Part shown: piece after piece, positions 44,872 to 55,096 of the stretch
Layout: the number at the start of each line of letters is the position of its first letter
Numbering within the stretch: the stretch's first letter is position 1
Source: Burkholderia sp. HI2500
Lineage (GTDB): Bacteria; Pseudomonadota; Gammaproteobacteria; Burkholderiales; Burkholderiaceae
Assembly (NCBI RefSeq): GCF_002223055.1
Contig: NZ_NKFL01000007.1
Location: forward strand, 434,001 to 498,000
DNA: 64,000 nt
Reading direction: 5' to 3'
Notes under the pieces: generated by a model
Seen by the model: only the letters and a program-made list of their open reading frames with translations
Told to the model about the DNA's origin: nothing
Database searches by the model: none
Program-made: the position numbers and the translations under genes

Positions 44872-46086
44872 TCACGCAAGCCAGTGCGCGAATTCGTAAT
44901 ACGGTACCGCGTCGCCGCACGCGATGCGCTGCCCGGCCGGCAGCCGCGCGAGCCCGCTCGCCTGCACGAGCGACTGCAGCGTGCCGGCGCCTTGCTGGCG
45001 CAGCGTGTCGAGCGCGGGCGTGCCGTCGAGGCCGACGGTGCAGTGCACGCGCACGAAGCGTTCGCGCTGCGGATCCGGTTCGAAGTCGGCGTCGATCGGC
45101 AGCGACGGCACGATCGGCAGGCGTGCGCTGCGCCCCTGCAGGCGGCGGATCAGCGGTGCGACGAACAGCGCGAACGCGGTCATCGCGGCCCCCGGATTGC
45201 CGGGCAGCAACACCACCGGCCGCGTGTCGAGCCGGGCGAGTGCAACCGGCTTGCCCGGCTTCATGCGCACGCCGGCGACGATGAACGACGCGCCGAGCGC
45301 GTCCAGCGCGGGGCGCAGCAGATCCTTGTCGCCGACCGATGCGCCACCGACGCAGATCACCAGGTCGCAACCCGCGTGCAGATCGCGCAGCGCACGATCG
45401 ACGGCGGCCGCGGTGTCGGCCGCATGCAGGCGCATCGCGACTTCGGCACCGGTTCCCGAAACGAGCGCGGCGAGCATCGGCGCATTGCTGTTGTAAATCT
45501 GTTGCGGCGCACGCGGCTGCCCGCACGCGACGAGCTCGTCGCCGGTCGTCAGGATGCCGACGCGCAGCGCCGGGCGCACGTCGACGCGCGCGAACCCCTG
45601 CGCGGCGGCCACGCCGACGTGCATCGGGCCCATGCGCACGCCGGCCGGCACGAGCCGGTCGCCGGCGCGCACTTCCTCGCCCTGGCGGCGGATGTGCGAG
45701 CCGCTGCGCTGCGGCGCGTCGAACGCGCCCCAGCCGTCCTGCTCGCGTGCGTGTTCCTGCATCACGACGGTGTCCGCGCCGGGCGGAATCACGCTGCCGG
45801 TGAAGATGCGTGCGGCCGTGCGCGGGGCCAGCGGCGCCGGCGTGTCGCCTGCGTAGCAGCGCTGCGCGACGTGCAGCGGCTCGCCGTGCGCGAGATCCGC
45901 GTGACGCACGGCGTAGCCGTCCATCGCACTCTGGTCGGCCGGCGGCTGGTCGAGCACGGCGATGAGCGGCGCGGCCAGCACGTGGCCGGCGGCTTCCGCG
46001 ACCGGGACGGACGTGGTGGTGCCGAGCGGCGCGAACGCAGTGGCGAAATGCTGCTGCGCGGTGTCGAAATCGGTCAGGGGTTTCAT
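44872..46086 (-). CDS. moeA: Molybdopterin molybdenumtransferase
   Basis: Encodes 404 residues, the usual MoeA length. Motifs: DQSAMDGYAVRHADL, RIFTGSVIPPGADTVVMQE, GILTTGDEL, GGASVGDKDLL and LLPGNPGAAM. MoeA inserts molybdate into adenylylated molybdopterin (MPT-AMP). Its ATG overlaps the TGA of fdhD by one base (TGATG), so translation is coupled to that formate dehydrogenase accessory gene. Confidence 0.94.
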   Translation of the reverse strand: MKPLTDFDTAQQHFATAFAPLGTTTSVPVAEAAGHVLAAPLIAVLDQPPADQSAMDGYAVRHADLAHGEPLHVAQRCYAGDTPAPLAPRTAARIFTGSVIPPGADTVVMQEHAREQDGWGAFDAPQRSGSHIRRQGEEVRAGDRLVPAGVRMGPMHVGVAAAQGFARVDVRPALRVGILTTGDELVACGQPRAPQQIYNSNAPMLAALVSGTGAEVAMRLHAADTAAAVDRALRDLHAGCDLVICVGGASVGDKDLLRPALDALGASFIVAGVRMKPGKPVALARLDTRPVVLLPGNPGAAMTAFALFVAPLIRRLQGRSARLPIVPSLPIDADFEPDPQRERFVRVHCTVGLDGTPALDTLRQQGAGTLQSLVQASGLARLPAGQRIACGDAVPYYEFAHWLA

Positions 46087-46964
46087 CAGGAGCGCGCCGG
46101 ATGCGCTTGAGCGAGCGCGGGTTGATCGGGTTGAGAGGGCTGAGCGGCGTCGGGCGACACGTACTCGACGAAGCCGTCGTTGCGGCAGAAGCCGACCAGC
46201 CGGACGCCGGCTTCGCGGGCGACGTCGATCGCGAGCGAGGTCGGCGCCGAGATCGTCGCGATCATCGGGATGCCGACCCGCGCGGCCTTGCGCACCAGTT
46301 CGTAGCTTGCGCGGCTGGACAGGAACACGAAGCCGTCGTGCAGGTTCGCGCGGCGCCGCGCGAGCCGGCCGATCAGCTTGTCGAGCGCGTTGTGGCGACC
46401 GACGTCCTCGAACACGTCGAGCACGTCGCCGTCGCGGTTGCACCACGCGGCCGCATGGATGCCGCCCGTCTCACGCATCAGCGTCTGGTGGGCCGGCAAC
46501 GCGCGCGCGGCACGTTCGATCGCTGCCGCGCCGATACCGGCGGCCGTGCCGGCGGCAGCGATGCGCGGCGGGTGCAGGTCGAGCTGCGCGATGCTTTCGA
46601 TCCCGCAGACGCCGCAGCCGGTGCGGCCGGCCAGCGCGCGCCGGTGCGCCTTCATCGCCATGAATGCCTGCTGCGACACGGTCAGCCGCACTTCGGCGCT
46701 GCCGGCCCGGCATTCGCTTTCGAGGTCGAACACGTCCGATGCGCGCTCGACGATGCCTTCGCTCAGCGCGAAGCCGAGGCCGAACACGTCGAGGTCGATC
46801 GGGGTCGCCATCATGACCGTGTGCGCAATGTCGTTGAACACGAGTGCAACCGGCGTTTCCTCGACGACGCTGTCGACGGTGTCGCGCGCTTCGCCGGCAC
46901 GGTGGCGCGTCACCTGACACGCGGTGCTGCCGGTCGGCTCGTCGCGGCGGATGCAGGACTCCAT
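46086..46964 (-). CDS. fdhD: Formate dehydrogenase accessory sulfurtransferase
   Basis: Encodes 292 residues. The catalytic Cys pair appears in TGCGVCGIES, and the conserved EDVGRHNALDKLIG motif is intact. FdhD moves sulfur from IscS to the bis-MGD cofactor of formate dehydrogenase, so a molybdenum or tungsten formate dehydrogenase must be encoded elsewhere. The first ~25 residues (MESCIRRDEPTGSTACQVTRH) carry extra Cys residues not needed for function. It leads the operon that continues with moeA. Confidence 0.92.
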   Translation of the reverse strand: MESCIRRDEPTGSTACQVTRHRAGEARDTVDSVVEETPVALVFNDIAHTVMMATPIDLDVFGLGFALSEGIVERASDVFDLESECRAGSAEVRLTVSQQAFMAMKAHRRALAGRTGCGVCGIESIAQLDLHPPRIAAAGTAAGIGAAAIERAARALPAHQTLMRETGGIHAAAWCNRDGDVLDVFEDVGRHNALDKLIGRLARRRANLHDGFVFLSSRASYELVRKAARVGIPMIATISAPTSLAIDVAREAGVRLVGFCRNDGFVEYVSPDAAQPSQPDQPALAQAHPARS

Positions 46965-47392
46965 GCGGTTTTCTCCAGGCGGATCGGCCGGCGGGCCGGC
47001 CGGGTCGGGCGGGTACGCCGGACCAGGGGAATCGGGATGCTGCCGGGCGGGCGCGGCCGAGGGGGCGCGCCGTCGCTTCCGGCAGGCGTTTCATGGGATG
47101 TTAAGGGGGATGACAGGCACGCCGGATATACAGCGCTGCAACGCCGAAAGCAGTACAGCTGACCCTCCCGCAGGCACGAAATGTGTTTTCCGTGCACACA
47201 TCTTCGGCGGCGTAAGCAGCACAGTTTCAACGCACGTTCGAACGATTGCGAGTATCGTTGCAAACGCGATATCGTCATTCACGCTTCGATGCCATGCGAG
47301 TGACCGTTTGTGTTCGCATGTGTTGTCGCCAAGCCGTCGCGCGATTTCCTGCTTCGAGCGTACGTCCTCACAACCACGAGCAAATTACGGTC
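46965..47392. other. Intergenic region between fdhD and cydA, 428 bp
   Basis: This divergent regulatory region has no recognised gene and no convincing ANR/FNR box. It contains GTACAGCT (47153-47160) and GCACAGTT (47219-47226), resembling the half-sites upstream of the MocR gene at 40747-40835. Promoters for fdhD and cydA are expected here but not pinned down. Confidence 0.45.
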
Positions 47393-48793
47393 ATGGAAAT
47401 CTTCGATGCGTTCCATCTCGCCCGCTTGCAATTCGCGTTCACGGTGTCGTTCCACATCGTGTTTCCCGCGATCAGCATCGGTATGGCGAGCTTCCTGGCA
47501 GTGCTGGAATGGCGCTACCTCGTCACCGGCGATGCCGCCTATAAATCCATGTTCCAGTTCTGGTCGAAGATCTTCGCGATCGGCTTCGGGATGGGCGTGG
47601 TCTCCGGCGTCGTGATGGCGTACGAGTTCGGCACCAACTGGGCCGGCTTCTCGCGCGTCGCCGGCAACATCACGGGCCCGCTCCTCACGTATGAAGTGCT
47701 GACGGCGTTCTTCCTCGAAGCCGGCTTCCTCGGCGTGATGCTGTTCGGCTGGCAGCGCGTGAGCCCCCGCGCACACTTCTTCGCGACGCTGATGGTCGCG
47801 GTCGGCACGCTGATCTCGACGTTCTGGATCCTCGCGTCGAACAGCTTCATGCAGACGCCGCAGGGCTACAAGATCGAGAACGGCCTCGTCGTGCCGGTCG
47901 ACTGGTTCAAGGTCGTCTTCAACCCGTCGTTCCCGTACCGTCTCGTGCACATGACGATCGCGGCGTTCATCGTCGCGGGCTTCATCGTCGCCGCGTGCGG
48001 CGCGTGGCACCTGCTCAAGGGGCGCCGCGACGAGCCGGTGAAGCGCAGCTTCTCGATGGCGCTGTGGATGCTGCTGATCCTCGCGCCGATCCAGATCGTC
48101 GTCGGCGATGCGCACGGGCTGAACACCCGCGAATACCAGCCGGCCAAGATCGCGGCGATCGAGGGGCTGTGGGAAACCGAGAAGGGCGGCACCGCGCTGA
48201 ACCTCTTCGGGTTGCCCGACATGCAGGCCGAAACCACGCGCTATGCGATCCAGGTGCCGCACCTCGGCAGCCTGATCCTCACGCACAGCTGGGACGGCGA
48301 GATTCGCGGGCTGAAGGAATTCCCGCCGCAGGACCGCCCGTATTCGCCGATCGTGTTCTGGACGTTCCGGATCATGGCGGGCCTCGGGATGCTGATGCTG
48401 CTCACCGCGCTGCTCGGGCTGCTGCTGAGAAAGGGCGGGCGCCTGTATGAAACGCGCTGGTTCCAGTGGTTCGTCGTATGCATGGGGCCGTCGGGCATCC
48501 TCGCGCTGCTGGCCGGCTGGATCACGACCGAGGTCGGGCGTCAGCCGTGGACCGTGTACGGCGTGCTGCGCACCATCGATTCGGTCGCGCCGCTGAGCGC
48601 GCAGCAGGTCGGCGTGTCGCTGCTGATCTTCGTGGTCGTGTATTTCCTGGTGTTCGGAACGGGTATCTATTACATGATGAAACTGATGAAGCGCGGGCCG
48701 GCTGCCCAGGCCGGGTATATCGAGCTGCACCGGCATCCGGGGCTGCGCAAGAGCGCGCTGTCCACGCCGCTGAACGTCACCGAAGCGGAGTAA
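47393..48793 (+). CDS. cydA: Cytochrome bd-type quinol oxidase subunit I (CIO-like)
   Basis: Encodes 466 residues from MEIFDAFHLARLQFAF. Haem-ligand His in VSFHIVFPAISIG, GVVMAYEFGTNW, ILASNSFMQTPQGY, and the conserved GWITTEVGRQPW near the C-terminus identify subunit I. The loop corresponding to the Q-loop is short, as in the cyanide-insensitive CIO branch, so CioA is an equally good name. It oxidises quinol and reduces O2 at high affinity, in the inner membrane, with the next gene. About nine membrane helices are apparent. Confidence 0.93.
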   Translation: MEIFDAFHLARLQFAFTVSFHIVFPAISIGMASFLAVLEWRYLVTGDAAYKSMFQFWSKIFAIGFGMGVVSGVVMAYEFGTNWAGFSRVAGNITGPLLTYEVLTAFFLEAGFLGVMLFGWQRVSPRAHFFATLMVAVGTLISTFWILASNSFMQTPQGYKIENGLVVPVDWFKVVFNPSFPYRLVHMTIAAFIVAGFIVAACGAWHLLKGRRDEPVKRSFSMALWMLLILAPIQIVVGDAHGLNTREYQPAKIAAIEGLWETEKGGTALNLFGLPDMQAETTRYAIQVPHLGSLILTHSWDGEIRGLKEFPPQDRPYSPIVFWTFRIMAGLGMLMLLTALLGLLLRKGGRLYETRWFQWFVVCMGPSGILALLAGWITTEVGRQPWTVYGVLRTIDSVAPLSAQQVGVSLLIFVVVYFLVFGTGIYYMMKLMKRGPAAQAGYIELHRHPGLRKSALSTPLNVTEAE

Positions 48794-48796
48794 GCC

Positions 48797-49804
48797 ATGC
48801 ACATCGATCTTCCTGTCATTTGGGCCGCGATCATCGGCCTCGGCGTGTTCATCTACGTGATGCTGGACGGCTTCGATCTCGGCATCGGCCTGCTGTTTCC
48901 GTTCTTCGACGCGAAGGCCGAGCGCCAGGTGATGCTCGACACCGTCGCACCGGTGTGGGACGGCAACGAGACGTTCCTGGTGCTCGGCGGCGCGGGGCTC
49001 TACGGCGCGTTCCCGGTCGTGTATTCGACGCTGCTGCCGGCGAACTACCTGCCGCTGGTGCTGATGCTGGTCGGGCTGATCTTCCGCGGGGCGGCGTTCG
49101 AGCTGCGCGCGAAGGCCACGCGCACGCAACACATGTGGGATCTCGCGTTCATCGGCGGCTCGGCGCTGGCCGCGTTCTGCCAGGGGATCGTGCTCGGTTC
49201 GCTGCTGCAGGGCATCAAGATCGAGAACAACCAGTTCGCGGGCGGGCCGTTCGACTGGCTGTCGCCGTTCAGCCTGCTGTGCGGGATCGGCGTGCTAGTC
49301 ACGTATGCGACGCTCGGCTGCGGCTGGCTGATCCTGAAGGTCGACGGCGAGCTGCAGCGCAAGATGCGGTTGCTGATGAAGCCGCTCGCAGGCGTGCTGC
49401 TCGCCGTGATGGGCGTGGTCAGCCTGTGGACCGTGATCGGGCTGCCGGCCGTCGCGCATCGCTGGTTCGGCAGCGGCAACCTCGGCTGGTTCCTGCCGGT
49501 GCCGGTGCTCGTCGTCGCCTGCGTGTGGGGCATCTTCCACACCGTGAAGCGCGAGCACGAGTCCACGCCGTTCCTGCTGACGCTCGCGCTCGTGTTCCTC
49601 GGCTACACGGGGCTCGTGATCAGCATCTGGCCGAACATCGTGCCGCCGTCGCTGTCGATCTGGGACGCGTCGTCGAGCCACTCGAGCCAGCTGTTCGCGC
49701 TCGTCGGCACCGTGATCGTGCTGCCGATCATCCTCGTGTACAACGCGATGCAGTACCGCGTGTTCCGCGGCAAGGTGCGCGAGGGCGATATCGGTTATCA
49801 CTGA
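48797..49804 (+). CDS. cydB: Cytochrome bd-type quinol oxidase subunit II
   Basis: Encodes 335 residues, with MHIDLPVIWAAIIGLGVFIYVMLDGFDLGIGLLFPFFD opening the first helices. VWDGNETFLVLGGAGLYGAFPVVYSTLLPANYLPLVLMLVG is the signature of CydB/CioB. It starts three bases after the cydA stop and forms the heterodimer with it. No CydX-like small ORF follows, consistent with the CIO type. Confidence 0.94.
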   Translation: MHIDLPVIWAAIIGLGVFIYVMLDGFDLGIGLLFPFFDAKAERQVMLDTVAPVWDGNETFLVLGGAGLYGAFPVVYSTLLPANYLPLVLMLVGLIFRGAAFELRAKATRTQHMWDLAFIGGSALAAFCQGIVLGSLLQGIKIENNQFAGGPFDWLSPFSLLCGIGVLVTYATLGCGWLILKVDGELQRKMRLLMKPLAGVLLAVMGVVSLWTVIGLPAVAHRWFGSGNLGWFLPVPVLVVACVWGIFHTVKREHESTPFLLTLALVFLGYTGLVISIWPNIVPPSLSIWDASSSHSSQLFALVGTVIVLPIILVYNAMQYRVFRGKVREGDIGYH

Positions 49805-49979
49805 GCGGCCATCACTGAACGCCGCATGATGTGACGGGCAGGGCGGGCGCGGGCGTATCATCACGCGCAGCGCGTTGCCCGGCCCGGCCTTCACCCGACA
49901 GCGGCCCGCCACGCGCGGGCCGTTGCGCATCGGGCGCCGGCGCGCCGTTTGATGCATTCCCTGCAGTCGAGAAAACACC

Positions 49980-50900
49980 ATGATCGTCCGACCACAACAA
50001 AACTGGCTCAGGATGCTGTTCGTCTGGAACGGCTCCGTGCTGCAATCGATCATTCCGCAGCTCGTGTTCATGGCGGTCGTCAGCACGCTGGCGGTCTTCA
50101 CGAACGGGCGCATCTTCGGCGAGAAGATCCCCCTCAACACCGCGCCGTTCACGCTGTTCGGGCTCGCGCTCGCGATCTTTCTCGGCTTTCGCAACAGCGC
50201 GAGCTTCGAGCGTTTCAAGGAGGCGCGGCATCTGTGGGGTAACCTGCTGATCGCGGCGCGTACGCTGACGTCGCAGTTCAATCGCTACCTGCCCGACAGT
50301 GTGAGCGACGCCGAGCGCAACCGGCTCGCCGACCTGCTGATCGCGCTCACCTATGCGCTCAAGCATCAGCTTCGTCATACCGATCCGACCGCGGACCTGC
50401 AGCGCATTCTCGGTGCGGAACGCACGGCCGAGCTGGGCGGCAAATGCTTCAAGCCCGTCGCGATCCTCGACGAGCTGCGCGCGGGCATCGTCCGTGCGCT
50501 GGGCCGCGCGCCCGGCAGCGACGCGACCTGCTGGATGTTCGAGACGCAGCTCGACGAGGTCGGCAAATCGGTGGGTGGTTGCGAACGCATCCTGTCGACG
50601 CCGATTCCGTTCTCGTACAGCGTGCTGCTGCATCGCACCGTGTATGCGTATTGCGTGCTGCTGCCGTTCGGCCTCGTCGATTCGACGGAGTTCTTCACGC
50701 CGCTGATCTGCGTGTTCATCTCATACACGCTGATCGCGCTCGAAGCGATCGCGAGCGAGGTGGCCGAGCCGTTCGGCCTCGCGCCGAACGCGCTGGCGCT
50801 CGATGCGATGACGCGCACGATCGAGCGGTCGGTGCTCGAACTGGGCGACCGCCCTCTGCCGGAGGAATTCGTGCCGGCGTCGACGTACCAGATCACGTAA
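49980..50900 (+). CDS. Bestrophin-like (UPF0187/YneE) membrane protein
   Basis: Encodes 306 residues. The start MIVRPQQNWLRMLFVWNGSVLQ and the FTLFGLALAIFLGFRNSASFERFKEARHLW block are the hallmark of bacterial bestrophin homologues (RFP-TM family). About four transmembrane helices are visible. Bacterial bestrophins (e.g. Klebsiella KpBest) are pentameric ion channels; the physiological role is uncertain. It has its own start 175 bases after cydB. Confidence 0.88.
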   Translation: MIVRPQQNWLRMLFVWNGSVLQSIIPQLVFMAVVSTLAVFTNGRIFGEKIPLNTAPFTLFGLALAIFLGFRNSASFERFKEARHLWGNLLIAARTLTSQFNRYLPDSVSDAERNRLADLLIALTYALKHQLRHTDPTADLQRILGAERTAELGGKCFKPVAILDELRAGIVRALGRAPGSDATCWMFETQLDEVGKSVGGCERILSTPIPFSYSVLLHRTVYAYCVLLPFGLVDSTEFFTPLICVFISYTLIALEAIASEVAEPFGLAPNALALDAMTRTIERSVLELGDRPLPEEFVPASTYQIT

Positions 50901-50920
50901 GCGGCGGTACGTCGCGGCGC

Positions 50921-51073
50921 TGCGTCGATTTCGGGCCGACGTCGGGCGGCAGGGTCGTGCGTTTCCTGCACGATCCCGACAGCTATGCGGCGATCGCCGA
51001 CGACTTCGACGGCTACCTGCGCAAGCTGATCGACAACGGTGATGCATTTGTCATCGATTTCGACGAAGAATAG
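50921..51073 (+). pseudogene. Remnant of a SMI1/KNR4-like protein, C-terminal piece
   Basis: Starting 20 bases after the bestrophin stop, one frame reads CVDFGPTSGGRVVRFLHDPD, then YAAIADDFDGYLRKLID and stops at 51073. This resembles the last ~45 residues of SMI1/KNR4-fold proteins (immunity proteins of contact-dependent toxins in bacteria). There is no plausible start codon and no N-terminal part, so it is probably a degraded leftover. The match is by eye and tentative. Confidence 0.45.
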
Positions 51074-51110
51074 TGGCAGGGCGGTGGCTGCCGCGACAGG
51101 AGCGATTGAA

Positions 51111-51497
51111 ATGCGAATCTACGTGACGAGTATCTTTGTCGACGACCAGGACACGGCGTTGACGTTCTATACCGACAAGCTCGGGTTCAAGCTGAAGAAC
51201 AACGTGCCGGTGGGCGAGACCCGCTGGCTGACGGTAGTGTCGAAAGACCAGCCGGACGGCACCGAGCTGCTGCTCGAGCCGAGCCACCACCGAGCGGTCG
51301 GGCCTTACAAGCAGGCGCTGTACGAGGACGGCATTCCGGCGGCATCGTTCCAGGTCGACGACCTCGATGCGGAGTTTGCGCGGCTGACGGATCTCGGTGT
51401 GCGCTTCACGCTGGAGCCGATGGACGCGGGGCCCGTGCGTGTCGCGATCATCGACGATACGTGCGGGAACCTGATTCAGCTGATGCAGATGAAGTGA
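51111..51497 (+). CDS. VOC-family (glyoxalase-like) protein
   Basis: Encodes 128 residues. Two betaalphabetabetabeta modules are visible: MRIYVTSIFVDDQDTALTFYTDKLGF and IPAASFQVDDLDAEFARLTDLGVRFTLEPMD, and the conserved end IIDDTCGNLIQLMQMK places the metal-ligand strand. ACAGGAGC lies just upstream of the ATG. Substrate and metal cannot be named. Confidence 0.88.
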   Translation: MRIYVTSIFVDDQDTALTFYTDKLGFKLKNNVPVGETRWLTVVSKDQPDGTELLLEPSHHRAVGPYKQALYEDGIPAASFQVDDLDAEFARLTDLGVRFTLEPMDAGPVRVAIIDDTCGNLIQLMQMK

Positions 51498-51521
51498 CGT
51501 CACGCGCCGCGCGCGGGGCGC

Positions 51522-51962
51522 TCAGCGCACCGCGACCGGCGGCGCATCGTGCATCCAGCTGCGCTCCTGCGTGCGGCGCTGGATGCGCCACCCGCATTCG
51601 GTCCGCACCAGCAGGTCGCGATACCAGAGCCCGACGAAGCACACGCGATCGTCGCCGGCTTCATCGGCGGAGATCAGCATCGCCTGGCCGGCCGTTCGCG
51701 CGGTCGCCGCGTCGCCGTCGACGATCAGCAGCGACGTCGAGATCGTGTGCTGCGTGCCGCGCATCGCCGACGTCACTTGTTCCAGATACCCGGCAATTTC
51801 CGCACGGCTGCCTACCGGACCGCCGAAGGCCGTGTAGTCGAGCGTCGCGTTGGCCGCGAAGAGGCGTTCGAATTCGTGCCAGTCGTGGCGGTCGACGGCG
51901 TGGCAATAGCGGGTCAGCAGATCCTGGATCTCCATCCGGTCGATCGTTTCCTGGGGCGTCAT
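51522..51962 (-). CDS. SnoaL/NTF2-like protein
   Basis: Encodes 146 residues. The pattern MEIQDLLTRYCHAVDRHDWHEFERLF with a C-terminal beta strand (GWRIQRRTQERSWM) matches SnoaL_4-type, NTF2-fold proteins, often annotated as nuclear transport factor 2-family or polyketide-cyclase-like. The pocket residues and any substrate are unknown. It is convergent with the VOC gene, their stops 25 bases apart. Confidence 0.82.
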   Translation of the reverse strand: MTPQETIDRMEIQDLLTRYCHAVDRHDWHEFERLFAANATLDYTAFGGPVGSRAEIAGYLEQVTSAMRGTQHTISTSLLIVDGDAATARTAGQAMLISADEAGDDRVCFVGLWYRDLLVRTECGWRIQRRTQERSWMHDAPPVAVR

Positions 51963-52090
51963 GCTGTCGTGGGGAGGTGGATGACGGGGAAACGATAGCG
52001 GGGGCGGGCGGGGGTGGCATCGGCTGAGTGGACTAAGGCGGCTAGAGATTCACGATCAGTCGAGCAGGCGCGGGAGGCGACCAGTGCCGA

Positions 52091-52441
52091 TCATTCCTTG
52101 ATTGCCTCGGAGTCCCACCTGCCGAGTGTGACGGCTTTGCACAGCATGTTGACGGTCAATGCCTCCCGTTTGAACGTATGAGGTTTCCTGAGCAGGTACT
52201 TGCGCACGACGTGATACAGGATCCCTTCACCTTCCATCAGGAAGTAACGTCCGAAATCGTAGTCGCCGCGATCCACCTCGAAGCGGGAGAAGAATCGATC
52301 CATGAAGATGTCGGCATCGTCTCCGGTTTGTCCGAGATCGTCGGATACGGAGGTGCTCCCGGTAATCCGGCGCTTGCTCGATACGGCTGCTTCCTCGCGA
52401 ACGAACGCTTCCAGCTTTTCCCACAATTGACGGTCGTCCAT
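52091..52441 (-). CDS. DUF1493-type small protein
   Basis: Encodes 116 residues. The core VSDDLGQTGDDADIFMDRFFSRFEVDRGDYDFGRYF matches the wording of DUF1493, an acyl-carrier-protein-like family known from enterobacteria. A phosphopantetheine Ser is not evident (the motif reads TGDDAD). Its ATG shares one base with the TAA of the preceding gene (TAATG), so the two are translationally coupled. Codons are less GC-rich than the neighbours', suggesting transfer. Confidence 0.7.
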   Translation of the reverse strand: MDDRQLWEKLEAFVREEAAVSSKRRITGSTSVSDDLGQTGDDADIFMDRFFSRFEVDRGDYDFGRYFLMEGEGILYHVVRKYLLRKPHTFKREALTVNMLCKAVTLGRWDSEAIKE

Positions 52442-52869
52442 TACAGAACCCTGTCCTCCGGTTTGGCAATCTGGTTGTACCGGGAAACGGTGTTCCGGAC
52501 AATATGGAAGGCATCTTTGGCGAGCAGGGCCCAGCCGACGCCTGGCACCGTCCGACCAACGAACACCGCAACGCGATGAGTCAGGATCACACGCAGATTC
52601 TTGATGCTTTGTAGTGTGACGGTCGGTAGCACCTTGCGTTTGAATTCATACCGGAACACCGACCGTGCCATTACCGATGCGACGGAGGTACCTTGGGTTG
52701 CCCCGAACGGCTTGGCGCGGGTCGGAAGGATCGGCAGGCCGGAGAGAATCAGAATAACGGCTTCTACGTCGTCGATTCCGGCTTGTTTGCACGTTTCATC
52801 GGCGGCGATCAGGAAGAATAGTTCGGTCGGACTCAGGTTTTGCTGGTTCTGGTAGCGATAGGTATTCAC
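52441..52869 (-). CDS. STM2901-family-like protein
   Basis: Encodes 142 residues from a GTG (MNTYRYQNQQNLSP). The blocks TELFFLIAADETCKQAGIDD, LILSGLPILPTRAKPFGATQ and TLQSIKNLRVILTHRVAVF recall the STM2901 family, which in Salmonella lies beside a DUF1493 gene, exactly as here. A weakly hydrophobic stretch (VFVGRTVPGVGWALLAKDAF) is present. Function is unknown. Base composition is visibly lower in GC than surrounding genes. Confidence 0.65.
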   Translation of the reverse strand: MNTYRYQNQQNLSPTELFFLIAADETCKQAGIDDVEAVILILSGLPILPTRAKPFGATQGTSVASVMARSVFRYEFKRKVLPTVTLQSIKNLRVILTHRVAVFVGRTVPGVGWALLAKDAFHIVRNTVSRYNQIAKPEDRVL

Positions 52870-53334
52870 TCGGTGTCCTCGGGGAGCAGGCGAAACGAGC
52901 CAGCCACGTGCGCTGCACGGCTCGCTTGCCGTCCTTGTTATCGGTGGGCCACGTTAGCGAGACCGCCATTGCAGGTCAATTTCATCGGGAGGGCGTTCAT
53001 GTGGCTTGCGATGGCTTGCCCGCTCGGGCGCGAGCTGCCTGATGGCTTGCGTTTGCCGCGCTGTCACCGGTAAGCGGCGCGGAAGCAATCTCGGCCTGTG
53101 CGGTTCCCGAAGCGACGGATGGCTTGAATCGAAAGGTTTCCAAGTGTCGCTGGCCGTGTTCAGGGCCAATGCCCGTCTTGAAAGCGGCTTCGTGCTGCAT
53201 CCGTTTGAGCGTGCAGCGAGCCGAGATGCTGACCGAATGCCGCGACCGGTCGCACGGACGCCAGCAGGGAGGGTCGGTCGAGGCAAAACGCGCACGGGTG
53301 TGTAGACTCATGCTCATTCCATGGAGCAAACCCT
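52870..53334. other. Intergenic region, 465 bp
   Basis: Between the divergent DUF1493/STM2901 pair and a VOC gene. It contains no recognised gene; several fortuitous frames of ~100 codons on either strand have no conserved features. It is probably leftover sequence around an acquired gene pair plus the two promoters. Confidence 0.5.
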
Positions 53335-53745
53335 ATGCAATTGCTTGATCACGTATCCATCAGCGTGCCGGATATTGACGTCGCGCGCCCGTTCTACGAT
53401 GCCATCATGGCCGCGCTCGGCGCAGCCAAGGTCTATGACCGGCCGACCGCGCTCGGCTATGGCGAACGTTGCAATGCGAACGACACCGCATCGACGTTTC
53501 TGGCGGTCTATCTGGATCCCGCTGAAATCGGCGTGAGCAAGCGGCACTGGTGCTTCAAGGCCGCGAGCCGCGAGCAGGTGGATGCGTTTTTCGAGGCCGG
53601 CCTGGCGACGGGCGGGCAGTCCGACGGTGAACCCGGCTTGCGGCCGCGTTACCACGGCGACTACTACGGCGCGTTTCTCGTCGACCCGGCCGGTAACCGC
53701 GTGGAAGCGGTGTGCCACGCGTCCGTGCCAGTGCGGGCATCGTGA
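53335..53745 (+). CDS. VOC-family protein (glyoxalase/bleomycin-resistance-like)
   Basis: Encodes 136 residues: MQLLDHVSISVPDIDVARPF opens the first module and HGDYYGAFLVDPAGNRVEAVCH closes the second, with His in the HVSI strand and Glu in RVEAV as likely metal ligands. It resembles small VOC hydrolase/lactoylglutathione-lyase-like proteins often named 'VOC family' in Burkholderia. The role is not inferable. Confidence 0.85.
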   Translation: MQLLDHVSISVPDIDVARPFYDAIMAALGAAKVYDRPTALGYGERCNANDTASTFLAVYLDPAEIGVSKRHWCFKAASREQVDAFFEAGLATGGQSDGEPGLRPRYHGDYYGAFLVDPAGNRVEAVCHASVPVRAS

Positions 53746-53870
53746 TGAAGGTGCGGTTCGCTCGGCACTCGCTCGATCGCTCGCGCACGTGACGCGGTGA
53801 ACGCCACGCGCCGGCCGGATTCCGTGCGGCGGCGCGCGGAGCGCATTCGCATGCTCGCCGCCTGCGTCGC

Positions 53871-55070
<1,200 letters not shown>

Positions 55071-55096
55071 AGTGCGGGGACGGATGGCCGGGCGCG

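Noticed and set aside
46965..47392. Search for an ANR/FNR box upstream of cydA
   Set aside because: No TTGAT-N4-ATCAA-like palindrome was found, so no oxygen-responsive operator is claimed.
47279..49132. Minus-strand frame of 617 codons antisense to cydA
   Set aside because: No domains; antisense to an unambiguous oxidase subunit.
53006..53305. 99-codon plus-strand frame in the 52.9-53.3 kb spacer
   Set aside because: No motif and an overlapping alternative on the other strand; neither has a good ribosome-binding site.
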